A stretch of DNA of 64,000 nucleotides from Rhynchonema sp. JSB1_4. Its lineage: Eukaryota > Nematoda > Chromadorea > Monhysterida > Xyalidae. The notes under the pieces are model-generated. The model was not told the origin of the DNA, searched no databases, and saw only the letters and a list, made by a program, of their open reading frames with translations. This document shows, one piece after another, positions 1 to 13,840 of this stretch; the first letter of the stretch is position 1; each line of letters opens with the position of its first letter. The stretch covers positions 1 through 64,000 of the forward strand of contig JASAMV010005142.1 in the NCBI GenBank assembly GCA_030248065.1. Reading direction: 5' to 3'. The position numbers and the translations under genes were made by a program.

Positions 1-2224
1 GCGTTTGTTCGTTTGACTGAATTTGATTAAAGCGTTCAACCAACACAAAAACCGGATGATGCGTTGCGTTGACTCTGACATAACGCTACAAAATTTTTGG
101 TAGTTGACGATACACCGTGCTCAAAAAAGTTGGGGCAGTTCAGCTTTCAATTTTGTTATGATTCCCGAAACTACAGTGTGACTGTCACGCACGCATGTGC
201 ATTACTTTCATGTCACCATGTATAGCTACATAGCTGTACAATTGTGTATTGTCGCTCACCCAATAATAAGAGAACATGCGTGTCATCTGCCTGTTGTGCA
301 GTTAGATTTCACCAAATTGAATCGAGCCGCGAGAACAAATCCGGCACTGAGCCTGTCTGTCTCCCAAAATCTCAAAGTTTATGAAATGACATCAAAGAAG
401 GACGACATGAGCTAGCATTTTGAAACACAAGTACAAAACACGACAGCCCTCTCAGTATGGTGGGTGTTGGGGTGGGGTCGCTGACCCCGGCGGGCCGTCT
501 TTAACTCTTAAGACAGACGCGTGTTTATGATAAGTGGCCGTATGGGGACATAGTGGCGCAACAGGCAAAACCAAATGGGCGGCATTCTCGAAGGCGTTGC
601 GGCTTGCGGTGCAAACATCACGACTGTCTCACGCAGTCGCTAATCATATCCCTATGACTACAACAGCTCAACGGTTGTGAGAATGCAAGGCCATGGGTGT
701 GGCGCTGGCCCCTGATGGCCCATCCATCCATTAGCTTGCGTGTCCGTCAAACAACACACAGCCCCTTTGTGTATGTCTTATATACGTGAAGCATACACGT
801 TGCCGAGTGCAGTTTGCACGTTTGTTCCGTGGCCAGCGCGCGAAAAGCGCAAACATCCGCAGTCCAAGGCCCACCACACATAGACCAACCGGAATAGCAA
901 CTTTTGCGGTTCGATGCTCTGCCAGTTTGCTCAAGTCCAACAAACCAGCCGCTTGAGACGTGCGAGAGGTGCCGAAGAGCAAACCAGTCCCGGAGACGGG
1001 GGGGACGGTCAGCGCCATACATAATATTTGGTCGTTCGCAATATTGTCTATTCCATCCAAGCAGGCAGGACTGGACTGGCATGCCATTATCCAAGATTAA
1101 TGAGTGTCAGTTGAGAATCAATCAAACGCACACCAACGTCGATCATTCAAAATCTGACGCGGCCGCAGCCGCGAAAAACCAACGCACACATGTATACTTG
1201 GACTGCACTCTATGTATGTATGTTCGGTTGTTGTGTTGGTCTTTTACTCTTTTTGACGCTCTCTCTCTCTCTCAACAACAGCAGACAGAAATGAAGAGTG
1301 AGGTTTGATTTATATTATGCGCTCAACTCAGCGCACATGAACCTGTAAGTTCAAGCTTGAAAACGGGTGGAAAACGAGCGGATATCGTGGGTTACGGTAG
1401 TTGGTTGAGCTTCCAAGTTGATCCAAAAAAAGTACAAGGAGTGAAAATTATTGACAGCCGCGAGCTTTTGACGCTTTCAGAAAGTGTGGTGGAGGCGTTG
1501 CGTTATAGTGCGCTCAAACTAAGAAGAGTGGTTGCATACAAGACTCAAACGCCAAGCAGCGCAAGCAAACGTCAACATGTTCTAATGGCACATGCACGGG
1601 GTCATTGGGAAGGAACATTGGGAGTGGACCGGCATGCGATGGTTTGAAATTCACAGTGGAATAATTTTGTCTAAATAGGAAGTTTGTCGGAAATGGAAGC
1701 TCTGCAGAAGTAATCACACCAAGGTAAAAACAATTTCGTTCGAATGTGCAGGAACGTCAAAACCACCCCAATTTTGATCATCGCCTAATCGCCCGGTCCC
1801 CACTTTTGCACACACATTCATGTGTCGTCCCGACGTCTAGTTGGTGCACATAATGCACATTTTACTGACTCCGTCCCATTAATCACCACAACGGCACATC
1901 ATGTCATGCAGTCATAAACATCGCAACGCTCATAAATTTCATCCCGGGAATGCACTGTGTAGATGTCTACACATATGTAGCGCACTCGCATGAAAGGCTC
2001 ATTGTCGTTCTCAACTTGAACAAACGGTGGCTGACATTTTGAATCTCATTGTGACACACGCACTTGAAGCAGTTTGCAATAATTTTGAAAGTTCATCGTA
2101 TGTATGGATGCCCTTTGCCATGAACATTGCATGTACATACCAAGCGAAAGCAATAGCCGTGGGCAATGGGCTTCATGTGACAGTGTCACCCGACCCGTAA
2201 ATCATCGGCACGCACACAGCGATC
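1..2224. other. No convincing gene; unique-looking flank of the giant foldback
   Basis: I see no recognisable domain or supported exon chain here. The longest protein-like frame runs on the plus strand from about 1357 to 1647. It has no ATG at its start and no family I recognise, although it sits just after a GTAAGT string at 1345. The stretch ends at a TTAA (2225-2228) that marks the left edge of the inverted repeat. Confidence 0.4.
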
Positions 2225-4877
2225 TTAAGGAGTTGTTGTTTTTAATTCCGCATTCCGTGTTTATCTGCTCACTGTCTTAGAATCTTGCTCGCTTCTCAGG
2301 TTCAGCATACCGCGTTAACTGCAACTACACAACCAGAAAGGAAGGGTTCCTATTACGCAAAAGTTCCGGGGCGCGCATCTAGGTAAACAAACAGCAGACA
2401 GAAAACTTTGAGAGTTTTCGGATTGGGCAAATTTCAAGGTTTATTTAATTTTCCGAGCCAGATTGTGGTATGATTCTAGATACCACAGACGTCACCAAAA
2501 ATTAAGCATACGTTTCTGAGCAGAAGCTGAAACCCGCGACATTCTTGCCAACTGCAGGACCACCCTGTGTGTAAGTGCATTTTGGTTTATTTGCGAGGCT
2601 GAGATAATGACACACAAAATTAAATTTGCCACCTGTGTGGTGGTTACCGCAAGTGAACCAGCTGGCTAAATTGGAATGATGCTCAACAAAAGCAAAGGCA
2701 GACGTATACCAAACGAGACATAACCAACCCTAAAACCGATATGGCCGATATCAAACTTGGTGATCGGGTCGGATCCGAACAACATTTACGCAGATAGAAA
2801 TTTTAAATGTCAAAAAAGGCAATCAGGCAACCTGAAACAGGACCTCTCACAAATCAAAAAATGGTGGTTGTCCGCCGTTTTCAAAAAAATTTACCTATAC
2901 ATTGTTTTGAAATCTCAAACTGTACAGATGCAAAACCCCCGTTACGTTATGTTGTTCCAAAAACAAAAGAAATATCCAAAAGTCCAGAATTGTAAGCTCA
3001 AGCAAGTGAGTGGGTTGGTCTCGTTTTTTTTCTCGAATTTTATTAGTCTTGTGCACACGGTCATTACTGCGTTTGACGCACATGCAAGACTGCCATAAAT
3101 TTGGGCTGCCAGAGAGGCACGGAACCAGCTGATCAGACGAGCTATATATATGTAGTTTGTACGTAAACAGCCAAAGTTTGGCCACCGTTGTGTACTGTGA
3201 TTAGTTTGTGAGCGATATCAAACTTGGTGATCGGATCGTTCCTGTCTTGGTCGTCATGCGACGTTTTTACTCAACGGAACCAGTTTTGACCGGCGTAAAA
3301 GTTGTTCCACGGCCCACAATGAATTAACAACTCTTAAACCTGCAGGAAATTAATGGCTCCAGTAAATGTCTTTTTAGCATGTTTGATGCAAAAATAGTCA
3401 CAAGTGCCAAGTCCGATCCGGTCATCAAGTTTGGTTATCGCCCTATGCGAGCCGGATCAACTTTTGCACGACGCTGATGCGCAAGCGTCCATGTCAATCT
3501 GGCCTGTACTTTGTGATGGAATTGACGCTTTAAATTTTGACCGCCGTAAACGTTGTTTATCCCTACTGATTAGGAACAATTTTTTCTCTGGCCAAAATTA
3601 ATGCGCTAAATCTATCAAAAAATGTGACACAACAGAAAGCGACATTTCGACGATCCGCAACCGGCAAAAGTTGGTGCACGACTCAATACTGTATGTCTCC
3701 AATTTGCGTGCACTGGAGTTGCTGAAGGATACCACCAAAATTTTATGATCTATGTAGATGTACAGATGATCTGAATGAATGAAAATAAGAAAAAACATAA
3801 GTGTTCTACGGGTGTTTTCACATAAATCACCAAGGATTTTATCTGATGCGTGTTCCAGGTTTGAAAAGTCATTTTTGTATGGTGCTTGTTTTTTTTTAAA
3901 TTTCGCGTTTTTTTACACCAGATATGCTACAAAATGTGACACAGCGCGGGAAGCCAGCGAAGTTTTGGCACTTTTTACGCCCGAGAAAGTTGAAATTCAT
4001 TTAAAATATAGTTGATACTTTTTTCCTTTTTCCTTCTGAAACGGTGGCGGCCTTCAGAGGCCAAATGGACCAAAGAGGGGCATGGCCCCTGTGGCCCCGC
4101 CCTGGGTCCGCCGTTGGCTCCCGGTGCCCTGTTCGGAAAAATTGTAGTCGCTAACGTTGTGTCGAATGTTATTGCAATCACTTGGGACAACTTTAGGTTT
4201 GTGAAAAAAGGTTTACCTAAAGCAAAGCTCCCGAAGGAGTCAAAACGAAACAAGCATGATAGAACACAGGATTATGTATTATGTGTTGTATAAAGAGAGA
4301 GCCCAGAAAAATTCTCATTTGTTGCCCTGCGACACCAACGTTTACAGTACTCCACACAGTTTAGCCTCTTTATAGCAACCCAAGATGCATTTTTAACCCT
4401 GCACAGAGAATACAGGAGATTCCCACACAAAGCCCCGGGGTTATAGCGGAAACTGGTGGTAAATGTGGGCGAAAACGAAAAACTTCGGAACCCCTTCGGG
4501 CTTTTCGTGGAAAATTTGGTGTTTTCAATATTGTCCGGGGAGGGGACATTTTAGAACATCGTTTAGACATTCTCTGGATGGGAGAGGCCTTATGTGGAAA
4601 ACTCTGGTCTAAATGCTACCCAAATTTTCAGATTGTAGTCGTTGTAGCCGCTCAATTATAATGAATAATCTGTGTGGTGAATGTTCTTTATAGCGGCCAA
4701 AAATGCTGAGTCCCGAACTATATACAGTGGGTAGACCAGAGACTGCATGTATACTGCGAGAAGCAGATGGAAGCACAAAACCACCGACACACGATAATAA
4801 AATACTGTAATCATGTTGCTGCACAGTGAGCAAACATACAGTACGTATGTACATACAGTACCAGCTGCAATTTTTGG

Positions 4878-5072
4878 CTGATTGAGGCCTGCGCCTGCAG
4901 AGCCTGCAGCGCCTGCAGGCTCACGAGCCTGCGCAGGCTCAATACAAAACATAGCAGCATGCAGAGCCTGCAGGCTCGGCGCAGGCTTCGCAGGCCCAGT
5001 GTATAAGCGGTCGCAGGCGCAGGTTCATGAGCGCAGGCTCATGAGCCTGCAGCGCCTGCAGGCTCTGCAGGG
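4878..5072 (+). repeat. GCCTGCAG-rich palindromic array
   Basis: Repeated GCCTGCAGAGCC, GCCTGCAGGC and similar words form many overlapping small palindromes. The array recurs inverted at about 9512-9708 in the right arm. A shortened copy in the same orientation as this one lies at about 7788-7925 next to the spacer, preceded by the same TACAGTACCAGCTGCAATTT lead-in. Confidence 0.75.
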
Positions 5073-5331
5073 TCGGCGGATGCACAGCTACTTTTTGTGC
5101 TTTGTGAATGATTTTAATTCAGTTTTTCTCAGTTGTTTGAAGCATTTATACAACGTTCAAGCTGAAAAAAAAAACAAAGCGTTGAAAGAATAAGAATAAA
5201 TTCGGAAACAATTTACAGATTAGTTAATAAGTTCTTTCGCGTTTTTTGAGTTTAGAGAACTATAAGAAAGGTACATGTATAAAAAAGAATATCAAATAAG
5301 GCTAAATACGAGATAATCGCACTCGTCATAA

Positions 5332-5535
5332 GGCGGCCTTCACAATGCATGCGGGTTGCGGGTTGCGGGTTGCGGGCCGAGGTAATGCGGGCCCGCAAAA
5401 ATTGAATCCGCACTAGGTTTCACAATGCAATGTGCGGGTTGCGGGCCAGAAGTTCTAATTGAAGCAAACCCGCAACCCGCAGTTCCTTGCCCGCATGCGG
5501 GTGCATTGTGAAACCAAAAAAATGCGGGTTGCGGG
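5332..5535 (+). repeat. GCGGGTTG modules bracketed by TTCACAATGC
   Basis: Runs of GCGGGTTGCGGG and its complement CCCGCAACCCGC alternate with TTCACAATGC / GCATTGTGAA, making a nested inverted module beginning GGCGGCCTTCACAATGC. Related modules lie at about 6385-6568, 7974-8150 and 8995-9205. The layout suggests older MITEs that became part of the arms. Confidence 0.7.
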
Positions 5536-6572
5536 CGAAGAGGAGTTTAGGAAACGTCACAAAGAATAACATTCATGAGCTCTTCTTTGTCAATACTAAC
5601 TTCGAAAAACATGTTCAGGTACTGGTCGCACAAAAAGTTTACAAAAAGCGGTCAAATTTTTTTCCTGAATCGTGAAGCAGGAAAGTGACAGGGCAGTGAC
5701 GATGCGTTGCGCGATCGCACACAAGGCATGCAGTCTACAAATTTCGTCTGTGCATTTCGCAAACATTTACCGCTAACTAATAATAATACCGACATATAGG
5801 CAATCCGCCAGCTCATGGCACTCAACACGCACAGGCTGCACGCTACATTACTGCCGTCAATGAATGCATCTATTCTCTGCAGTTATCCGTTGAAACATCC
5901 CTAAATTTTGCAACAGTGCAGAAAAGTGTCATGTCAAGCAGCTAATTAAAACCGAGTAAATTATAAAGCGGCCATCGAAGTATAACACTCGTTCAAAGTG
6001 TACATTTTGTTAAGAAAATGGCGTGTGCTGCTAGATGCGCTGTGTGTATAAAAAGTGCCATGAGCCGATGGATTGCCTATACATATAAACACGTGGACTC
6101 CGTTTTGGACACAATGGGATTGCAGATTCTCGTTGTTTTCAGTTGTTTGGAAAGCTGAGCACGAAAGTTTCTGAAGAAGCCTGTACAAATTTAGCATGCA
6201 AATTGATTGCGCAAATAAAGATAAGCGTGTTATGCTTGGCACACTGTTCTTGGAATTCTGCAACATCGAAAACACATAGAAAGTCGAAAACTTGTGCTCT
6301 CTGAGCAATGGGTCAACAAAAATCAACCATCCGAGCATGCGCTGAGGACCCAAACCCGCAAAAAAATAGGATCAGTTCTAATCAGAAATGCGGGTTGCGG
6401 GCCGATTTCCCACCCGCACCCGACGCTGCTATGTAAGGCACTCTGCGGCGTGCGGGTTGCCGGGTCGGCCCGCAACCGCCGACCCGCATTTCTTGTGTCT
6501 TCACAATGCACAGTGCGGGTTGCGGCCGATGTCCCGCAACCCGCAACCCGCATGCATTGTGAAGGCCGCCTA

Positions 6573-7964
6573 CCCCCCCCCCCAAAATAGATTGTGAGAT
6601 GTAGAAGGATGTGGATGGTTGAGAAATATAGAGGTGTGGGGATCCCCTGACGGGAAGACCAGAGGAGTTATGTATGCCAGTCTTTTTCTGAGGTCTGGGG
6701 GTGGGGGGGGTGCGCTTAAATCTTCGATTTAAGATATTTTTTTTTTCTTATGTCAAATGTGTGTGAAAGCCGTGTTGATTAGCACAATACTACACTAAGA
6801 ACTAATTTCTCCGACCGGCTCACAAGTATTCACAAGACACCCTTCTGTGGGTTCATGCGCATCGGTATCTGTTCCGCTTTCACGTGAACATGAATACGCT
6901 CATCTTCCCCATTCTGGTACCTGTATCAAAGCACAATTTCACAGCTTAGTTCCTCGCTAGTGGTTCAGGCTTGGGCTTAGGCTTCAGGTAGTTAGGTGCA
7001 CGCTAGCTGGATACTATGCATTTTCCGCAATAGATAGCCTGGAAGAAAGTAATAGACGACAACCGAATAAAAAATTTTCTCTCCGTACCTGTTTGGTCTG
7101 CTAAGTTTAGCATGCAATCTTTCACTCTGTGACTTCAGCATTGTGGTGTGTTGTAATATCCAGATCGTGTATTCCGTGTGAAATTCATAACGTGCTCTTC
7201 TTTCTCGGCTGTTTGTCATGTTAAAAGGAGTGGTTGCTGTTTCAGGGTACGTGTTTCCTCAAACATGTTTGCTGCGCCTCGTTCTAAGGTCTCTATGGCG
7301 ACTTTATCCAGACATCAAAATAGAGATATGTATATAAGAACGCCGACAAAAACACGATAGATAGTACGAGACATAATTACATCATACACGATCCACCCAT
7401 TGTAAGAGTTTATGGTTCGAGAGTTCTCAAAAAAGTTATGCCTTGTGTTAAACACGCTAACTGTATGTAGTTTCTCAACCAACCATCTCAGAGCGCAAAA
7501 AGTTCACACGCAATTTTTGTGTGAAACATCTTGCATAGGTTCTGAAAGGTTACGTATACATGTACATACCTATGCATATGTAGGTACGTGCATCACGAAT
7601 AACTGCAGCTTGCTGATGTTTCACAGGCCCTATAAATAGACCATCAAACCAAACGCACAAGGTAACAGTAAAATTTTATCGCCCGCCATTTCCCCAGGCC
7701 AGAGAGCTGATTCTATTTTGGGCCCGTCTAATAGTGACATGCACTTTCTTCGGCATATGTACAGTACCAGCTGCAATTTTTACTGATTGAGGCCTGCGCC
7801 CAGGCTCACAGCCCGCGCAGGCTCAATACAAAAAAGCAGCCTGCAGCTCGGCGCAGGCTTCAGGCCCAGTGTATAAGCGGCGCAGGCGCAGGCTCATAGC
7901 CTGCAGCGCCTGCAGGCTCTGCGGCTCCACACGCTGCGCTCGCTTGTTTTTGGGCATTTGCATG
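6573..7964. other. Spacer of the giant foldback, no gene seen
   Basis: The spacer has a C-run at about 6572, a T-run near 6734, a short TTAGGC-like patch (GGCTTGGGCTTAGGCTTCAGG, about 6968) and no protein-like frame. From about 7757 it carries the short direct copy of the GCCTGCAG array region. No transposase, integrase or RNA gene was recognised. Confidence 0.5.
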
Positions 7965-10900
7965 ACCTTTAGCGGCCTTCAAATGCATGCGGTTGCGGTT
8001 GCGGGCCACATCGCCCAACCCGCATGCAGTGAAACAAAGAAATGCGGGTTGCGGATCGCGGATTGCGGCCAGCCCGCCGCCAACCCGCACGCAGAGTGTC
8101 CTTCACATAGCAGCGTGCGGGTTGCCGGCCCAAATCGCCCCCGCATTTTCTCGATTAGAACTGATCCTATTTTTTTGCGGGTTTGGGTCCTCAGCGCATG
8201 CTCGGATGGTTGATTTTTGTTGACCCATTGCTCAGAGAGCACAAGTTTTCGACTTTCTATGTGTTTTCGATGTTGCAGAATTCCAAGAACAGTGTGCCAA
8301 GCATAACACGCTTATCTTTATTTGCGCAATCAATTTGCATGCTAAATTTGTACAGGCTTCTTCAGAAACTTTCGTGCTCAGCTTTCCAAACAACTGAAAA
8401 CAACGAGAATCTGCAATCCCATTGTGTCCAAAACGGAGTCCACGTGTTTATGTATAGGCAATCCATCGGCTCATGGCACTTTTTATACACACAGCGCATC
8501 TAGCAGCACACGCCATTTTCTAAACAAAATGTACACTTTGAACGAGTGTTATACTTCGATGGCCGCCTTATAATTTACTCGGTTTTAATTAGCTGCTTGA
8601 CATGACACTTTTCTGCACTGTCGCAAAATTTAGGGATGTTTCAACGGATAACTGCAGAGAATAGATGCATTCATTGACGGCAGTAATGTAGCGTGCAGCC
8701 TGTGCGTGTTGAGTGCCATGAGCTGGCGGATTGCCTATATGTCGGTATTATTATTAGTTAGCGGTAAATGTTTGCGAAATGCACAGACGAAATTTGTAGA
8801 CTGCATGCCTTGTGTGCGATCGCGCAACGCATCGTCACTGCCCTGTCACTTTCCTGCTTCACGATTCAGGAAAAAAATTTGACCGCTTTTTGTAAACTTT
8901 TTGTGCGACCAGTACCTGAACATGTTTTTCGAAGTTAGTATTGACAAAGAAGAGCTCATGAATGTTATTCTGTGTGACGTTTCCTAAACTCCTCTTCGCC
9001 CGCAACCCGCATTTTTTTGGTTTCACAATGCACCCGCATGCGGGCAAGGAACTGCGGGTTGCGGGTTTGCTTCAATTAGAACTTCTGGCCCGCAACCCGC
9101 ACATTGCATTGTGAAACCTAGTGCGGATTCAATTTTTGCGGGCCCGCATTACCTCGGCCCGCAACCCGCAACCCGCAACCCGCATGCATTGTGAAGGCCG
9201 CCTTATGGACGGAGTGCGTATTATCTCGTATTTAGCCATTAGTATATGGATATTTGTTGCATGTTTTATTAGTACATGATTACCTTTCTTATAGTTTTCT
9301 GCTGAAACTTGACAAAAAACGCGAAAAGGAACTTGTTTGTTATTAAACAGTGAATCTGGATAAAATGTGGCCTTATCGACAGTTTTATTGCTTATTCTTT
9401 CAACGCTTTGGTTTTTTTTTTCAGCTTGAACGTTGTATAAATGCTTCAAACAACTGAGAAAAACTGAATTAAAATCATTTCACAAAGCACAAAAAGTAGC
9501 TGTGCATCCGCCGAGCCTGCAGAGCCTGCAGGCGCTGCAGGCTCATGAGCCTGCGCTCATGAACCTGCGCCTGCGACCGCTTATACACTGGGCCTGCGAA
9601 GCCTGCGCCGAGCCTGCAGGCTCTGCATGCTGCTATGTTTTGTATTGAGCCTGCGCAGGCTCGTGAGCCTGCAGGCGCTGCAGGCTCTGCAGGCGCAGGC
9701 CTCAATCAGCCAAAAATTGCAGCTGGTACTGTATGTACATACGTACTGTATGTTTGCTCACTGTGCAGCAACATGATTACAGTATTTTATTATCGTGTGT
9801 CGGTGGTTTTGTGCTTCCATCTGCTTCTCGCAGTATACATGCAGTCTCTGGTCTACCCACTGTATATAGTTCGGGACTCAGCATTTTTGGCCGCTATAAA
9901 GAACATTCACCACACAGATTATTCATTATAATTGAGCGGCTACAACGACTACAATCTGAAAATTTCGGGTAGCATTTAGACCAGAGTTTTCCACATAAGG
10001 CCTCTCCCGATCAGAGAATGTCTAAACGATGTTCTAAAATGTCCCCTCCCCGGACAATATTGAAAACACCAAATTTTCCACGAAAAGCCCGAAGGGGTTC
10101 CGAAGTTTTTCGTTTTCGCCCACATTTACCACCAGTTTCCGCTATAACCCCGGGGCTTTGTGTGGGAATCTCCTGTATTCTCTGTGCAGGGTTAAAAATG
10201 CATCTTGGGTTGCTATAAAGAGGCTAAACTGTGTGGAGTACTGTAAACGTTGGTGTCGCAGGGCAACAAATGAGAATTTTTCTGGGCTCTCTCTTGATAC
10301 AACACATAATACATAATCCTGTGTTCTATCATGCTTGTTTCGTTTTGACTCCTTCGGGAGCTTTGCTTTAGGTAAACCTTTTTTCACAAACCTAAAGTTG
10401 TCCCAAGTGATTGCAATAACATTCGACACAACGTTAGCGACTACAATTTTTCCGAACAGGGCACCGGGAGCCAACGGCGGACCCAGGGCGGGGCCACAGG
10501 GGCCATGCCCCTCTTTGGTCCATTTGGCCTCTGAAGGCCGCCACCGTTTCAGAAGGAAAAAGGAAAAAAGTATCAACTATATTTTAAATGAATTTCAACT
10601 TTCTCGGGCGTAAAAAGTGCCAAAACTTCGCTGGCTTCCCGCGCTGTGTCACATTTTGTAGCATATCTGGTGTAAAAAAACGCGAAATTTAAAAAAAACA
10701 AGCACCATACAAAAATGACTTTTCAAACCTGGAACACGCATCAGATAAAATCCTTGGTGATTTATGTGAAAACACCCGTAGAACACTTATGTTTTTTCTT
10801 ATTTTCATTCATTCAGATCATCTGTACATCTACATAGATCATAAAATTTTGGTGGTATCCTTCAGCAACTCCAGTGCACGCAAATTGGAGACATACAGTA

Positions 10901-12372
10901 TAGAGTCGTGCACCAACTTTTGCCGGTTGCGGATCGTCGAAATGTCGCTTTCTGTTGTGTCACATTTTTTGATAGATTTAGCGCATTAATTTTGACCAGA
11001 GTAAAAATTGTTCCTAATCAGTAGAGATAAACAACGTTTACGGCGGTCAAAATTTAAAGCGTCAATTCCATCACAAAGTACAGGCCAGATTGACATGGAC
11101 GCTTGCGCATCAGCGTCGTGCAAAAGTTGATCCGGCTCGCAGAGGGCGATAACCAAACTTGATGACCGGATCGGAGTTGGCACTTGTGATTATTTTTGCA
11201 TCAAACATGCTAAAGACATTCACTGGAGCCATTAATTTCCTGCAGGTTTAAGAGTTGTTAATTCATTGTGGGCCGTGGAACAACTTTTACGCCGGTCAAA
11301 ACTGGTTCCGTTGAGTAAAAACGTCGCATGACGACCAAGATAGGAACGATCCGATCACCAAGTTTGATATCGCTCACCACAAACTAATCACAGTACACAA
11401 CGGTGGCCAAACTTTGGCTGTTTACGTACAAACTACATATTTATAGCTCGTCTGATCAGCTGGTTCCGTGCCTCTCTGGCAGCCCAAATTTATGGCAGTC
11501 TTGCATGTGCGTCAAACGCAGTAATGACCGTGTGCACAAGACTAATAAAATTCGAGAAAAAAAAACGAGACCAACCCACTCACTTGCTTGAGCTTACAAT
11601 TCTGGACTTTTGGATATTTCTTTTGTTTTTGGAACAACATAACGTAACGGGGGTTTTGCATCTGTACAGTTTGAGATTTCAAAACAATGTATAGGTAAAT
11701 TTTTTTGAAAACAGCGGACAACCACCATTTTTTGATTTGTGAGAGGTCCTGTTTCAGGTTGCCTGATTGCCTTTTTTGACATTTAAAATTTCTATCTGCG
11801 TAAATGTTGTTCGAATCCGACCCGATCACCAAGTTTGATATCGGCCATATCGGTTTTAGGGTTGGTTATGTCTCGTTTGGTATACGTCTGCCTTTGCTTT
11901 TGTTGAGCATCATTATTCCAATTTAGCCAGCTGGTTCACTTGCGGTAACCACCACACAGGTGGCAAATTTAATTTTGTGTGTCATTATCTCAGCCTCGCA
12001 AATAAACCAAAATGCACTTACACACAGGGTGGTCCTGCAGTTGGCAAGAATGTCGCGGGTTTTAGCTTCTGCTCAGAAACGTATGTATGCTTAATTTTTG
12101 GTGACGTCTGTGGTATCTAGAATCATACCACAATCTGGCTCGGAAAATTGAATAAACCTTGAAATTTGCCCAATCCGAAAGCTCTCAAAGTTTTCTGTCT
12201 GCTGTTTGTTTACCTAGATGCGCGCCCCGGAACTTTTGCGTAATAGGAACCCTTCCTTTCTGGTTGTGTAGTTGCAGTTAACGCGGTATGCTGAACCTGA
12301 GAAGCGAGCAAGATTCTAAGACAGTGAGCAGATAAACACGGAATGCGGAATTAGTTTAAAAACAGCAACTCC
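7965..12372 (-). repeat. Right arm of the giant foldback
   Basis: Reverse complement of the left arm with scattered substitutions and small indels, for example near 9200-9380, where some left-arm sequence differs or is missing. Its outer end, CAACTCC followed by TTAA, mirrors the left end. A further fragment of the terminal sequence lies just outside at about 12466-12500 in left-arm orientation, which suggests an older nearby copy. Confidence 0.8.
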
Positions 12373-12376
12373 TTAA

Positions 12377-13001
12377 CTGTACAGCTAAAGCACTGTGGCG
12401 CTTCAAGAAAATATTTCTCAAAGTCTGTTTGGCGCGTTAGGGCTACGATGACTACGCTGGTTTTCAGTCCGCATTCCGCGTTTATATGCTCACAGCCTGC
12501 TCACAATCTTTTCGGATGGTGTATACTGAAACAGATAAAAACAAAGGCACAACTTTCACGATTTTGCAGATTCAGCTGAGCACCTGTTCGACACAATAGC
12601 CCTGCATGTGCAGATCATGTGATCGCTCTTTGCGCCAGTGACATTTTTCTCGAATTTATTACATGAGAAACGTCATAATAATACGAGCTTATTTTGCCAA
12701 ACATCTGTTGCACCGTGCTTTGTTTGGTGATGAAACGCCAGAATGACCATGGAAGTAGAATTGCCCCCAGATGTCAAGGCTTATATTTACATTATGTCGT
12801 CAACACACATGGTTGACACTTCGTCGTTAACTCAGCTCTAATACCGTGTGTGTATATTTCTCGCGCTCATTCACGGCTGCTACAGTTGACTACCAGAGTT
12901 GACGATTTTCGTTAACGGTCAAACAATTAGCTGATGTTTAGTAGACAAGACATATATGTACATATCACAGCAAATGCACTCCGTCTTGCCTGCGATTGTC
13001 A
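12377..13001. other. Between the two foldbacks, no gene seen
   Basis: This is AT-rich, apparently noncoding sequence with a short fragment resembling the giant foldback's end at 12466-12500. No domain, RNA gene or tandem repeat was recognised. Confidence 0.4.
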
Positions 13002-13545
13002 GACGTTTATTCACCCTAGACTTCTATAATAATCATACGATGTTTATTCGCGCATTTCATGCACCTTTTATTCGCACACAGGCGTTTATTCGCATGTGAC
13101 GCGCGTTTATCCGCACTTGCCGTATGGCGGGCGGGTTATTGATGTTTCATGCATGGGACAGTGTCCCATGAGCAATTTGCAGCTTAATGATGCCACGCAC
13201 GCCACCAGGATCGTTTGTTTGCACACTGTGGCGTAGGAGTTTCACAAAGGTGATAAAAATATAAGAAGTATAGCCTGGTCTCACATCCTCAAATGTATGA
13301 AGTTGCAGCATGACTGTTATGGGTGGTGGCTTACGGTGGGTCACGAGCATACCTGTTGGATTAGCGACTCGGTCGGGGCGTGCGAAGTGCAGGCCTTCAG
13401 ATGAGGCGTGCGAAAGACAAATTGTGTCAAATGAGGCGTGAGACGTACACTGAGGCGTGCGAAAGACAAACCGCGTCAAATGAGGCGTGCGACGTACACT
13501 GAGGCGTGCGAAAGACAAACGTCGTCAAAAGAGGCGTGCGACGTA

Positions 13546-13840
13546 TAGTCCGTCCACCAGCTCATGGCACTTTGTGTTGCTGCTGGCCGGTTTTTTCCCT
13601 TCCTCCACGTTCTAATGAAAGAGAAAGAGGAGTCACCCAAAAAAAAAACTTAAAAAGTAATAAAATGTGTCGAAAACGATTGATTCGATCAAATTTAAAA
13701 TCAAATAAAATTAAAATAAATAAAACACGTCAAATTCATAAAAACACCAATTAAGAAGAAAAAAAAATTTTATTTAAAACCTCAACTCCTCTTCCATACA
13801 ACGAGAAGAAAAGAAACAAACCACCCACCAACAACACAAA
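13546..13840. mobile_element. Degraded copy of the TAGTCCGTCC MITE
   Basis: The first ~95 bp match the 5' end of the MITE at 15269 (TAGTCCGTCCACCAGCTCAT). The AT-rich middle matches the family in inverted orientation and the 3' terminus is eroded. Confidence 0.6.

Larger units (their letters stand above)
2229..6572 (+). repeat. Left arm of the giant foldback
   Basis: Arm of about 4.35 kb. It carries, in order, three variants of a motif reading ATCAAACTTGGTGATCGG (near 2751, 3208 and 3419), an AT-rich part, a GCCTGCAG-rich array (4878-5072), and GCGGGTTG-rich modules at 5336-5535 and 6385-6568. Open frames here are mirrored in the right arm and show no domain, so I treat none as genes. Confidence 0.8.
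2229..12372. mobile_element. Giant foldback (inverted-repeat) element, about 10.1 kb, bounded by TTAA
   Basis: Sequence from 2229 to about 6572 reappears reverse-complemented from 12372 back to about 7965. Corresponding points have a nearly constant coordinate sum (3598+10989, 4570+10018 and 2757+11832 give 14587-14589), drifting to about 14535 near the inner ends through small indels. Homology stops abruptly: GGAGTTG at the left and CAACTCC at the right each abut TTAA (2225-2228 and 12373-12376), and the next outer bases do not pair. That is the pattern of a TTAA target duplication (piggyBac-like), though TTAA is itself palindromic and so is weak proof. No transposase-like frame is visible in the arms or spacer, so it would be non-autonomous. 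The alternative is an inverted segmental duplication. Confidence 0.75.

Noticed and set aside
2757..6590. Open frames in the foldback arms as genes
   Set aside because: Each is mirrored in the other arm, lacks known domains and crosses GC-rich tandem arrays.
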